64,000 nt of DNA, taken from assembly GCA_004293905.1 (NCBI GenBank), contig RDZE01000017.1, positions 45,738 to 109,737 on the forward strand, given 5' to 3'. Position 1 is the stretch's first letter, and each line of letters opens with the position of its first letter. The notes under the pieces are model-generated. The model saw only the letters and a program-made list of their open reading frames with translations, made no database searches and was not told where the DNA came from. The translations under genes and the position numbers were made by a program. The DNA comes from Cytophagales bacterium. GTDB taxonomy: Bacteria > Bacteroidota > Bacteroidia > Cytophagales > Microscillaceae. Of the stretch, positions 54,962-63,607 are shown one piece after another.

Positions 54962-55567
54962 ATGGCATACAGAAAATATACCTCACAAAAAATCAGAACT
55001 GAACTTGGTTTGGAATTGGAACAAGAAAAAATGTTTATCAATCAAAAAATCGATTTGATAAAACCAAGCCAACGATTGGAGCTTGTTTTGGAAACAGCCA
55101 ACCAAATGGCACTAACTACCGAAAAAGCGGTTTGTGAACATTTAGTTTCACCTATTCTAACCGAAATCCAGCTAAGAAATAAAGGTATTATTTTATTTTC
55201 AGGGGAACAACTCAATGTAGATAGTTCCCGAAATCTGAACGGTGAAATAGATTTTCTTTTTACTAAAACTAAAAATTTTTTAGCAATAGAAAGCCCTATT
55301 TTATGTATCACAGAGGCAAAAATCGGCTTGATTGACAAAGGAATCCCACAAGCCGCCGCCCAAATGTATGCCGTACGTTTGTTTAATGAAAAAGAAGGAA
55401 AACCCTTAAAAACGGTTTATGGTGCAGTTACAGACGGCAAAACTTGGCGTTTTCTGAAATTAGAAGAACAAATTTTATATACCGATTTGGAAATACTGTA
55501 TTTGGATAATTTGCCTTTACTTTTAGGGACTTTGCAGTGGATAATTGATTTTTATAAATTGAACTAA
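54962..55567 (+). CDS. PD-(D/E)XK-like protein of unknown function
   Basis: 201 residues from the ATG at 54962 (MAYRKYTSQKIRTELGL); a frame opening at 54872 runs through REP copy E and is not credible. The pattern Glu59, Asp97 in GEIDFLF, then Glu118-Ala-Lys120 in CITEAK and a Gln in GIPQAAAQM fits the PD-(D/E)XK restriction-endonuclease-like fold. Close relatives are small hypothetical proteins of Bacteroidota and cyanobacteria. It sits directly downstream of the RAYT gene, between REP copy E and a remnant of alaS, so it was probably brought in with, or captured beside, this accessory segment. Confidence 0.65.
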   Translation: MAYRKYTSQKIRTELGLELEQEKMFINQKIDLIKPSQRLELVLETANQMALTTEKAVCEHLVSPILTEIQLRNKGIILFSGEQLNVDSSRNLNGEIDFLFTKTKNFLAIESPILCITEAKIGLIDKGIPQAAAQMYAVRLFNEKEGKPLKTVYGAVTDGKTWRFLKLEEQILYTDLEILYLDNLPLLLGTLQWIIDFYKLN

Positions 55568-55570
55568 TGA

Positions 55571-55669
55571 TTTTCGGATAATTTACTGAAAAGCAAGAAT
55601 TTAGATGCTTCTGCTGCCGCAGAGAAAAATGTCGGAGGATTGGGTATCATTTCTGCTCTAAAATCTTAA
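55571..55669 (+). pseudogene. Degenerate copy of the alaS 3' end
   Basis: Directly after the stop of the preceding gene, this frame reads FSDNLLKSKNLDAS, then AAAEKNVGGLGIISALKS and a stop. It aligns with the end of AlaS: ISDNLVEEKGLDAS (9 of 14 identical) and AAGKSVEGLGKV (about 7 of the first 10). The 22 residues in between, including the GGGGGQ motif, are missing. There is no start codon. The DNA has diverged too far for a recent duplication. Confidence 0.55.
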
Positions 55670-56673
55670 AATATATTGTCCATTTTACTCAGTGTTTTGG
55701 ATAGCTTTAGTTCATGATTGCCTGCAATGCGAATTGTACAATCTTTCATCTCCACAAAACTTTCAGGTAGTTTTTTGAGTCGGTTGAATTGTAGGTGTAA
55801 TTGTTTTAAGTTGGTCAAATTTGCCAACTCTTTCGGAAGAGCGGTTAATTGATTGCCACCTAAGCGTAACTCTTGCAATGTGGTAAGGTTGCCAATAGAA
55901 GCAGGTAATATTTTTAACTGATTGAGACTAAGATCCATTTTTTTTAAATTTTTCAATGTGCCTATCGCTTCAGGCAAATTGCGAAGGTGATTTTTATGCA
56001 AGTGCAATTCTTCTAATTGCTCCAATTTGCCTATTGTTTCAGGAAGTGTTTGCAAATGATTTTCGTTTAAGTGGAGTTTTCGAAGCCTTGACAAAAGCCC
56101 TATTTCTGAAGGTAAAAACTGTAACTGATTGTTATTGAGGGCTAATTTCTCTAACTTTGGAATATTGCCTATTTCGGGAGGGAGGCGCAATAACAAATTA
56201 TAACTAATATCCAAAGCCTGCAAAGAAGGTAGATTATCAATTTCTTTGGGCACATTCATAATTTTATTGGAAAACAAAGCCAATTTTTTCAATCGCTTCA
56301 ACTCAAAGATACCCGCAGGAATCTGCTCAATAGGTGTATGGCTGATGTATAATTCTTCTAATTTTTTAAAAAGGCTCACTGCTTCAAAAAGCACTTGTGG
56401 CGTTTTTACCCCTGCATGATACGTAGCCTCATGAAGATTCAAAGAAGTTTGTTCCTCAAGCGGAACGCCCAATAAAATCAACTCATTTTCTACCAAAAAA
56501 TGGAAAATAGTTTGGTAGCTTTCTGGGTTACAATGGTATTTTTTGCGAAAAGCCTCCTCATAAAGAGGGGCTAATTGAAGCCCTAAAAGTGCTAAGGCTT
56601 CATCATTGCTTTCTAAAAGCGCAAGTAAATTGATGAGTGCTTCTTCTTCTTCATTGTCCTCCGAATAGTCCAT
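55666..56673 (-). CDS. Leucine-rich repeat protein
   Basis: 335 residues. A short acidic start and a helical region (1-105) lead into about nine repeats of 23 residues of the bacterial type LPxxIGxLxxLxxLxLxxNxL (for example LPPEIGNIPKLEKLALNNNQL and LPETIGKLEQLEELHLHKNHL). No signal peptide is seen, so it is probably cytoplasmic and acts by protein binding. The start codon overlaps the stop of the permease gene by one base (TAATG), so the two are translationally coupled. Its stop overlaps the end of the alaS remnant on the other strand. Confidence 0.85.
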   Translation of the reverse strand: MDYSEDNEEEEALINLLALLESNDEALALLGLQLAPLYEEAFRKKYHCNPESYQTIFHFLVENELILLGVPLEEQTSLNLHEATYHAGVKTPQVLFEAVSLFKKLEELYISHTPIEQIPAGIFELKRLKKLALFSNKIMNVPKEIDNLPSLQALDISYNLLLRLPPEIGNIPKLEKLALNNNQLQFLPSEIGLLSRLRKLHLNENHLQTLPETIGKLEQLEELHLHKNHLRNLPEAIGTLKNLKKMDLSLNQLKILPASIGNLTTLQELRLGGNQLTALPKELANLTNLKQLHLQFNRLKKLPESFVEMKDCTIRIAGNHELKLSKTLSKMDNIF

Positions 56674-58427
56674 TATACTTGTTTATTGATACGCAGGCGA
56701 CTGTGTCTATAACCATACATAAAATAAATTCCCAAGCCCAACAACATCCACAATCCAAAGCCAATCCAATTATAAATGCCTAATTCTGTAATCAGGTAAA
56801 GATTGGTGAGAAAACCCATCACAGGAATAAAGGATAAATTACGGCGATAGCTGAACCAAGTCATCAGCAAGGAGGTAATCACAAAAACCCACATAGGCAA
56901 ACTACGTAAGAAACTCCACAAATACCCCTCTTCGGAAGGCTCATATTGAAAGGTAAAGAAAGCAATAAAAGCCTTTTCATTGAAAACATAGGCAGCAACA
57001 AGCGAAACCAAACCTACAGCCAATACCAAATACTTACCATTGTAATAAGGCACTTTGAAAGCCTTTCCTTTTTTAGCCTCCTCTTCTTTGCTTTCTGGAT
57101 ATTGCTCTATCAATAAAACACCCGCAGAAACCAATGCAAAAGCAAACAACGTTCCTATGCTTGATAAATCGGTAACTTCGCGAAGGTTCATAAAAAGGGC
57201 AGGTACTGCAACTAACAAGCCTGTAACAACAGTAGAATAATAAGGTGTTTTGTATTTAGGGTGAATTTTGGAGAAATTTTTAGGCAATAATCCATCACGG
57301 CTCATGGTCATCAGAATACGCGGTTGCCCTAACTGAAACACCAAAAATACGCTTGTAATGGCGATTACAGCACTGACAGCCACCAAACCCTCCATAAAAT
57401 CAGCTTGATTTTGTTTGAAAACAAATGCCAAAGGGTCGCCTACTTGCAACTCTTTATAATTGACCATACCCGTAAGAATAATCGCTAAAAAGATATACAA
57501 AACCGTGCAGATAATCAAAGTATAAATCATGGCTTTGGGCAAATCGCGGCGTGGGTTTTTACATTCTTCGGCAGTCGTAGAGATGGCATCGAAGCCAATG
57601 TAAGCAAAAAATACTGCTGAAACCCCTTTCAATACTCCACCAATGCCATTTGGGGCAAAAGGCGACCAATTCTCAGGCTTTACATAAAACGCGCCCACTG
57701 CAATCACTACCAAAATAACACTTATTTTGATTAATACCATTACATTGCCCGCCACTTTCGACTCGCGGATACCCACATACACCAAAGAAGTAATCAGAAA
57801 AGTAACCAACAAAGCAGGTAAATCAGCAATAATTTTCAGCCCGCCAATTGTAGGAGCTTGTTGCCACGCTTGGTAGGCTTCGCGCATACTTTGCGTTACA
57901 GCCCCTTTTTTCTCAGCCTCTAAAAAAGCCTCATACCCCCGCCAAGCCGAGAGATAATCCATCGCAAAATAATCAGGGATTTGCAAGCCATAGTTTTGAA
58001 AGAGCCCATTGAATAAGCCTGTAAAATAATCAGACCAAGAAATTGCCACTGCGATATTGCCAATCGCATATTCCATCACCAAAGACCAACCCAATACCCA
58101 AGCGATGATTTCGCCAAAGGTAGTATAAGCATAAGTATAGGCACTACCACTGATAGGAATATTAGAAGCGAACTCCGCATAGCAAAGGGCTGAAAATAAG
58201 CAAGCAATGGCTGTAAAAATAAACAAAAACACCACCGCAGGACCGCCATAGTAAGACGCAGTGCCTATAGTACTGAAAGCACCCGTACCAATGATGGCAG
58301 CAATTCCTAAGGCTACTAAGTCATTCAGATTCAAATTTTTATGCAAACCTCCGTGTCCATCTGCTTCGTGTGTTTGTACTTCTTGGAGAATTTGGCTTAC
58401 GCTTTTGCGGCGAAATAATTGTTTCAT
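56673..58427 (-). CDS. APC-family amino acid permease
   Basis: 584 residues with 12 or more membrane helices. The N-terminal IIGTGAFSTIGTA (helix 1 substrate-binding GTG motif) and SGSAYTYAYTTFGEIIAWVLGWSLVMEYAIG are typical of the cationic amino acid transporter (CAT) group of the APC superfamily. A 40-residue insert after helix 4 (GYEAFLEAEKKGAVTQSM) and the C-terminal extra helices fit this group. It likely imports or exchanges cationic or neutral amino acids across the inner membrane. It precedes the LRR gene in one operon. Confidence 0.9.
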   Translation of the reverse strand: MKQLFRRKSVSQILQEVQTHEADGHGGLHKNLNLNDLVALGIAAIIGTGAFSTIGTASYYGGPAVVFLFIFTAIACLFSALCYAEFASNIPISGSAYTYAYTTFGEIIAWVLGWSLVMEYAIGNIAVAISWSDYFTGLFNGLFQNYGLQIPDYFAMDYLSAWRGYEAFLEAEKKGAVTQSMREAYQAWQQAPTIGGLKIIADLPALLVTFLITSLVYVGIRESKVAGNVMVLIKISVILVVIAVGAFYVKPENWSPFAPNGIGGVLKGVSAVFFAYIGFDAISTTAEECKNPRRDLPKAMIYTLIICTVLYIFLAIILTGMVNYKELQVGDPLAFVFKQNQADFMEGLVAVSAVIAITSVFLVFQLGQPRILMTMSRDGLLPKNFSKIHPKYKTPYYSTVVTGLLVAVPALFMNLREVTDLSSIGTLFAFALVSAGVLLIEQYPESKEEEAKKGKAFKVPYYNGKYLVLAVGLVSLVAAYVFNEKAFIAFFTFQYEPSEEGYLWSFLRSLPMWVFVITSLLMTWFSYRRNLSFIPVMGFLTNLYLITELGIYNWIGFGLWMLLGLGIYFMYGYRHSRLRINKQV

Positions 58428-58499
58428 AATAAAAGTTTTGGCAAAGAAACATATTTCTCAAAAAAATGACAAAAAAACATCAAAAATTTCAAAAATAAA

Positions 58500-59402
58500 T
58501 TACTCATAACCAAAACGTTTGAGCAAAAGAGTCTTCTTTCGCCAATCTTGAGCTACTTTTACGTGTTGTTCTAAATATACTTTTTTCTGAAAAAAATCTT
58601 CTAAGGTAAGGCGTGCCTCTGTGCCTACTTTTTTGAGGGCACTACCTTGTTTGCCGATGATGATACTCTTTTGGCTGGGGCGTTCTACATAAATTTCGGC
58701 ACGCATACGCACAATGTTTTCCTCTTCCTTAAAATCAGTAATCACAACTTCGGTCGCATAGGGAATTTCTTGGGTGTAGTTGAAAAAAATCTTTTCACGA
58801 ATGATTTCTGCGGCAAAAAAACGCTCTGAACGGTCAGTGAGCTCATCTTTAGGGAAATAGGGAGGGTGAAAAGGCATTTTGGAAAGCACTAATTCAAAAA
58901 GACTGTTTGTATTTTTGGCTTCTTTTGCCGAAATAGGCATAAGAATGGCTTCCGCAAAAAATTGTTGCCATAGTGTTTTGCATTGTTCTACCTCTTCAGC
59001 AGTGCATTGGTCTATCTTGTTAATAGCAATCACCAAAGGGACACCTAAAAGTGTTTTTACGGCTTCGGAAGCAATATGATTTTCGGGTTTTTCTTCGGGC
59101 GTAATTAACCAAAGTACCAAATCGGCATCTTCGAAGGTATGATTGACAAACTCCATCATCTTTTTTTGTAATTCATAAACAGGCGTGATGATGCCGGGCG
59201 TATCCGAATAAACGATTTGATAGTCTTCGCCATTGAGAATACCCATGATACGATGCCGCGTAGTTTGTGCTTTAGGGCTAACTATAGAAAGTCGCTCGCC
59301 CAATAGAAGATTCATTAAGGTCGATTTACCTACATTGGGCTTACCAATGATGCTCACAAAACCCGCTTTGTGAGTAGGAGAGGAAGATATTAGCGTATTC
59401 AT
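58500..59402 (-). CDS. era: GTPase Era
   Basis: 300 residues. The Ras-like domain carries G1 GKPNVGKST, G3 DTPGI and G4 NKID; the C-terminal KH domain has KSIIIGKQGSALKKVGTEAR. Era binds 16S rRNA and helps assemble the small ribosomal subunit. Length and order are normal. It is read from its own start at 59402, divergent from the tRNA gene, with about 65 bases between them. Confidence 0.96.
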   Translation of the reverse strand: MNTLISSSPTHKAGFVSIIGKPNVGKSTLMNLLLGERLSIVSPKAQTTRHRIMGILNGEDYQIVYSDTPGIITPVYELQKKMMEFVNHTFEDADLVLWLITPEEKPENHIASEAVKTLLGVPLVIAINKIDQCTAEEVEQCKTLWQQFFAEAILMPISAKEAKNTNSLFELVLSKMPFHPPYFPKDELTDRSERFFAAEIIREKIFFNYTQEIPYATEVVITDFKEEENIVRMRAEIYVERPSQKSIIIGKQGSALKKVGTEARLTLEDFFQKKVYLEQHVKVAQDWRKKTLLLKRFGYE

Positions 59403-59468
59403 AAAATTTTTTTACAAAGATATTTGTTTTTTTCAAAAATATGCTTTTAATTTGCATCTCAATTAAAC

Positions 59469-59541
59469 CGCGGGGTGGAGCAGTTGGTAGCTTGCTGGGC
59501 TCATAACCCAGAGGTCGCAGGTTCAAGTCCTGTCCCCGCTA
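59469..59541 (+). tRNA. Initiator tRNA-Met (CAT anticodon)
   Basis: A 73-base cloverleaf without encoded CCA: acceptor CGCGGGG/CCCCGCT (59469-59475 with 59534-59540) and discriminator A59541. The D stem is GAGC/GCTT. The anticodon stem CTGGG/CCCAG encloses CTCATAA, anticodon CAT at 59502-59504, and the T arm is GCAGG-TTCAAGT-CCTGT. The three consecutive G-C pairs next to the anticodon loop and the unpaired first base (C1 against T72) are marks of an initiator tRNA. It is followed by a terminator. Confidence 0.95.
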
Positions 59542-59552
59542 CTAAAATAACA

Positions 59553-59585
59553 AAAAACACTTGCCTACAAAGCAAGTGTTTTTTT
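59553..59585 (+). terminator. Rho-independent terminator after the initiator tRNA
   Basis: An 11-bp stem (59554-59564 with 59572-59582, core ACACTTGC/GCAAGTGT) with a seven-base loop, running into T to 59585. It ends the tRNA transcript just before rfbA. Confidence 0.85.
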
Positions 59586-59599
59586 ATTGCAAAAAATGT

Positions 59600-60481
59600 A
59601 TGAAAGGAATTATTTTAGCAGGTGGTTCGGGCACAAGGCTCTATCCTCTTACACTTTCAGTAAGCAAACAGCTTATTCCTGTTTATGACAAACCGATGAT
59701 TTATTATCCTCTTTCTACGCTTATGAGTGCGGGCATTCGGGAGATTCTGATCATCACTACCCCACAAGACCGTATTTTGTTTGAAAACCTGCTCGGAGAT
59801 GGTTCTCAATTGGGTTGTTCTTTTCAATACCAAATTCAGGAACGACCTGAAGGATTGGCACAGGCTTTTATCATTGGCAAAACATTTATTGGAAATGACA
59901 AGGTTGCACTTATTTTGGGCGATAATATATTTTATGGAACAGGGTTAGCAACTATTTTGCAACAAAATACCAATCCTGACGGAGGAATTGTTTTTGCTTA
60001 TCACGTTTCAGACCCTGAGAGATATGGTGTAGTGGCGTTTGATAAAGACCGAAAAGCCATTTCGATAGAAGAAAAACCCAAAAATCCAAGCTCTAACTAT
60101 GCTGTGCCGGGGCTTTATTTTTATGACAACAAAGTGGTAGAGATAGCCCAAAACCTACAACCCTCCGCCAGAGGTGAGTTGGAAATTACTGATGTCAATA
60201 AAATCTATTTGGCACAGGGGAAACTTTCGGTTGGTATTATGGATAGGGGTACGGCTTGGCTCGATACAGGCACTTTCCAATCGTTGATGCAGGCGGGTCA
60301 GTTTGTGCAGGTCATAGAAGAGCGGCAGGGGCTCAAAGTGGGTTGCATAGAAGAAGTTGCCTATCAAATGGGATTTATAGATGAGGCGCAGCTTCTACGC
60401 ATTGCCGAACCCCTCCGAAAAAGTGGTTATGGAGAGTATTTGATGAAACTTGTATCGGCAAACAACAGACAGATAGGGTAG
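59600..60481 (+). CDS. rfbA: Glucose-1-phosphate thymidylyltransferase
   Basis: 293 residues from the ATG at 59600 ([18 protein letters not shown]); the frame continues upstream into the terminator, but those bases are not coding. RfbA/RmlA makes dTDP-glucose from glucose-1-phosphate and dTTP, the first step to dTDP-rhamnose for surface polysaccharides. Seen: [11 protein letters not shown] (nucleotide loop), [17 protein letters not shown] and WLDTGTF. Length is normal. rfbB, C and D are not in the window. It is separated from the tRNA by a terminator, so a promoter must lie in the short gap. Confidence 0.94.
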   Translation: MKGIILAGGSGTRLYPLTLSVSKQLIPVYDKPMIYYPLSTLMSAGIREILIITTPQDRILFENLLGDGSQLGCSFQYQIQERPEGLAQAFIIGKTFIGNDKVALILGDNIFYGTGLATILQQNTNPDGGIVFAYHVSDPERYGVVAFDKDRKAISIEEKPKNPSSNYAVPGLYFYDNKVVEIAQNLQPSARGELEITDVNKIYLAQGKLSVGIMDRGTAWLDTGTFQSLMQAGQFVQVIEERQGLKVGCIEEVAYQMGFIDEAQLLRIAEPLRKSGYGEYLMKLVSANNRQIG

Positions 60482-60490
60482 AGAGGGAGG

Positions 60491-62740
60491 CTAAAGTTTT
60501 ATGCCTATCCAAAGAATGTCATCGCGCTGTTCTGTGCCTTCCATGTGATTTTTGAGCATCGCTTCTATTTCAGTTTGTTGTTCTTGCATGGGCAGATGCG
60601 TGAGTTCTTCTATTACTTTTCGGAGCTTATCTCTTCCCAATCTTCTTCTTTTGTAGTCATTTTGGTCTTCTAAGCCATCAGAACCGATGTACAAAATACT
60701 TCCTTTTGAAAGATGAATTTGTTGGTTTTCAAATATTTTTTCTTCGTTTTGTTCTCCTCCTATCGATTTTCGCGTGCCTTTGAGTTCGTCAAGTGTTTTT
60801 GTTTGGCTGTCAAAATAAAAAAGATTTTGTTTTGCCCCTACAAAAGTTACCATAGATTGGCGCTCTTGCGGTTGTATTTGTAAGACAGTAATATCCATTC
60901 CGTTGTTGTTGTTTGTTTCTTTTTGCCTCAAAACGGTTTGCACTTCTTGGTGCAGTTGTGTAAGGATTTCGGCGGGGTCTTCTATCTGCCAAATTCTGAT
61001 GATTTTGTCTAATAAATTAGTGGCAATCAAGGTCATAAATGCGCCCGGTACGCCATGTCCTGTGCAATCGGCAGCGATGAGTAAGGTTTTATGATTGTGT
61101 TGACTGACCCAATAAAAATCTCCCGATACTACGTCTTTAGGTTTATAAATGATGAAATAATCATCAAATAACTTCTGTATCTTGGCTTTATGAGGCAAGG
61201 TGGCTTGTTGTATGGTTTGTGCAGAACGAATACTTGACTGTATTTGGTGGGTAGTTGCTTTTAATTCTTCGTTGGTTTTTTTAAGTGCAAGTTCGCTTTC
61301 CTTGAGTTTTTCTAAATATTTTCTCAAAATAGATTCACTTGATACAAGCCTGTCATTTTGCTTGTTGAGTTGTTGATTTTTTTGCTCTATAAAATCTCTT
61401 TGTGTTAATATTTCTTCTTGTTGTTGTTTAAGTTCGGCATTTCTTTCTAGTATGTCTTGGGTTCGTTCTAAAACGGTTTGTTCCAAAACTTCTTTTTGCT
61501 CTGCAATGATTCTGAAGTTTTCTTCTTGTGTTTTTTTTCTCTTTGCCTCCAAAATTTGTACGTTGCGTGCTATGGCAATGGTAAATATGATATTTTGAAT
61601 GACTACCCCAGCATTGGCTGTGCCCATTCCTAAGCGGCTCGATTCGTTCTGAAAAGTGATAAAAAGTTGTATCAATACCATCACAGTAAGTTGTACGTTG
61701 GCTATAATGAATAGGTCATTTTCATTGTTTTTGCGCCTAACAATAAGCATTGTCAAAAAGGGAGTAAATAGTATAACTAATACAAGATAGTAGAGTCGGA
61801 TATAATTCAGAAACCAACCTAATTTGGTGGTGATGATGCTACTCAAGGAAATGAGCGTGAGTAGGGGAATAAATAGGTAGAGAAAAAGCGTAAAAATACG
61901 ATGCCATGTAGGGTATTGCGCTTTGGTACGCAGAAAATGCATAGTAAAAAGCAGGTAAAAATGACCCATGAGTGGAAATAATGACATCATCACATATTCG
62001 TTGAGGGCGGGGACACTTTGGAACAGGGTTTCTGACAACAAAGATTGTATGGTGAGCGAGTAGAGAGAAAAGCTCAGCATATACATAGCCAAATGCCAAT
62101 AACTCCATTGAGAAGTGTAAAAAAAGGCGGCTAATTGATAAAACACTAACAATAGCAATATGCCGTGAAACAAGCCAAGGAATAAATTTCTTTGGGCAAA
62201 TTGTTTTTCCCAATCCATATTGTTGTAGAGCATCGGTTTGAGCTCGAGGGTGCGCGCATCTACGTTCCAAAATTTGAAATAGTAGGTTTGTGTGCTGTTT
62301 TTCTTTACGTTTAGTAGCACTTGCGCGCTCCTTTCCCTGTTGATTTCTTTTTGTTCAGAGGATACCAAACGCCCTGCTTTTTCTGTTTTGATAAGTTGGT
62401 TGTTTTCGAAAGTGTAAAAATCTACATAGTTGATAGCTCCTATGTAAAACACATAGTGTTGGTCGTAATCGGTAGTATTTTTAAAACGTACTCTGCCCCA
62501 ATACACATGTTGTTCATTCAGCTTTTGTTGTGCACTCATTGGACTGAACGTATTGTTTTTCACCTGTTCTAAGCTCATTTGTGCGGTAGTGTCTTCAAAA
62601 ATCTCTATGTAGTGTTCTAAAGAAATAGGAGTATTGAGGGTGGTAGCGTTGTAGTTTATTTGTGCAATGCTCCTATTAGTGGAATAAAGGGATAGGAAAA
62701 CAAAGAAAATGAAGGGATAATATAAGTTGTTTTTTTGCAT
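60491..62740 (-). CDS. 7TMR-DISM receptor with C-terminal SpoIIE phosphatase
   Basis: 749 residues from the ATG at 62740 (MQKNNLYYPFIFFVFLSLY), which gives a signal peptide. An extracellular domain of about 150 residues (7TMR-DISMED2-like, VYWGRVRFKNTTDYDQHY) precedes seven membrane helices (about 185-390), a long coiled coil (about 400-520) and SpoIIE: GDFYWVSQ, AADCTGHGVPGAFMTL, NNGMDITVLQ and YIGSDGLEDQ. Such receptors are thought to sense small, possibly carbohydrate, ligands. It is the third SpoIIE protein in the window. The Asp expected at the third motif is partly changed (NNGMD). Confidence 0.87.
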   Translation of the reverse strand: MQKNNLYYPFIFFVFLSLYSTNRSIAQINYNATTLNTPISLEHYIEIFEDTTAQMSLEQVKNNTFSPMSAQQKLNEQHVYWGRVRFKNTTDYDQHYVFYIGAINYVDFYTFENNQLIKTEKAGRLVSSEQKEINRERSAQVLLNVKKNSTQTYYFKFWNVDARTLELKPMLYNNMDWEKQFAQRNLFLGLFHGILLLLVFYQLAAFFYTSQWSYWHLAMYMLSFSLYSLTIQSLLSETLFQSVPALNEYVMMSLFPLMGHFYLLFTMHFLRTKAQYPTWHRIFTLFLYLFIPLLTLISLSSIITTKLGWFLNYIRLYYLVLVILFTPFLTMLIVRRKNNENDLFIIANVQLTVMVLIQLFITFQNESSRLGMGTANAGVVIQNIIFTIAIARNVQILEAKRKKTQEENFRIIAEQKEVLEQTVLERTQDILERNAELKQQQEEILTQRDFIEQKNQQLNKQNDRLVSSESILRKYLEKLKESELALKKTNEELKATTHQIQSSIRSAQTIQQATLPHKAKIQKLFDDYFIIYKPKDVVSGDFYWVSQHNHKTLLIAADCTGHGVPGAFMTLIATNLLDKIIRIWQIEDPAEILTQLHQEVQTVLRQKETNNNNGMDITVLQIQPQERQSMVTFVGAKQNLFYFDSQTKTLDELKGTRKSIGGEQNEEKIFENQQIHLSKGSILYIGSDGLEDQNDYKRRRLGRDKLRKVIEELTHLPMQEQQTEIEAMLKNHMEGTEQRDDILWIGIKL

Positions 62741-62917
62741 CTTTGCTAAAGTTTTGCAATCGGTAAGCAGTACTTCAAAAATAATACAAATAGATAGGTT
62801 TAGCAAATAAATTTAATATTTCTCATTGCTACGATGCAGGCAATCCCCTCTGAAGAGGTAAAATATGGTAGGATAATCCCATAACAAGAAAATTTTTCTG
62901 AAAATACCCTTAAAAAC

Positions 62918-62947
62918 TTGTGTTTTAAAAAATATTTGTTATATTTA
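62918..62947 (+). promoter_or_regulatory. Near-consensus promoter for the 195-residue gene (TTG-N19-TATATTTA)
   Basis: TTG at 62918-62920, 19 bases, then TATATTTA at 62940-62947, one base off the TAnnTTTG consensus. The ATG at 63020 is 73 bases downstream. The remaining bases of this gap hold only a short CCTC/GAGG hairpin at 62847-62858. Confidence 0.4.
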
Positions 62948-63019
62948 TCCTCCAAATAAACACTTTTCTACTCTTTTGGGTATTTCAGCGAAAAAAACAA
63001 CTAAAACGCACGCAAAAAC

Positions 63020-63607
63020 ATGGAAAATATAGACTACAAAACCGCTATACAAGCCGAATTGCAATACCTCCCCGAACAGTATTTGGCACACCTCTACCAA
63101 ATAATACAATTTATGGCTTTGCCTTTTAAAGAGAAAGAATGTCTAAATGAAGCACATCTACAAATTTATGCAGATAAATTTCGCAAGGGATTTTCCTTAG
63201 TGATGAAAAAAGGAATGGGGCTTGATTTTTCCTACCAAATCCAAGAAAAATTTACAGTTTTAAAATTGAGCGTTACGTCTTTGGATAAACAACAAAATGA
63301 AATCAAAGCTGAAATTTTTGATTTAGACAAAATTTGCGAAGAGAAACAAGTTAAAATTATCTACAATGCGGATAAACAAAAATATGAACTTCAAAATTTG
63401 GTAGAAATTGAAGAAGACATAGAAGACGAATATTCTGAAAAAATAATAATTCCAGACAGTGAAACAGCAAGTCTTTATTTTATTGATGTTTCGCAAATAG
63501 ACAAATGGCAACCCGACAATGCGAGTGATGATGGTAGAAATTTGTTTGCGTTTATGTTAAGAGTAGGCGATATGTATCAAAAAACCAAACAAGGAGAAAC
63601 TATATGA
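63020..63607 (+). CDS. Unknown acidic protein upstream of a PD-(D/E)XK gene
   Basis: 195 residues, soluble and not recognised. The first 45 residues (YKTAIQAELQYLPEQYLAHL, then LYQIIQFMALPFKEKE) resemble the short helical start seen in some antitoxin-like proteins, but the rest (DEYSEKIIIPDSETASLYF, QIDKWQPDNASDDGRN) is acidic and has no motif I know. The stop overlaps the start of the next gene by four bases (ATGA). A role together with the next gene is likely, but unknown. Confidence 0.6.
   Translation: MENIDYKTAIQAELQYLPEQYLAHLYQIIQFMALPFKEKECLNEAHLQIYADKFRKGFSLVMKKGMGLDFSYQIQEKFTVLKLSVTSLDKQQNEIKAEIFDLDKICEEKQVKIIYNADKQKYELQNLVEIEEDIEDEYSEKIIIPDSETASLYFIDVSQIDKWQPDNASDDGRNLFAFMLRVGDMYQKTKQGETI

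Noticed and set aside
59553..59599. N-terminal extension of rfbA from the frame opening at 59561
   Set aside because: Those codons lie inside the tRNA terminator; the family start is at 59600.
62847..62858. Short CCTC/GAGG hairpin upstream of the 195-residue gene
   Set aside because: Four base pairs without a T-run; too weak for a terminator or riboswitch.
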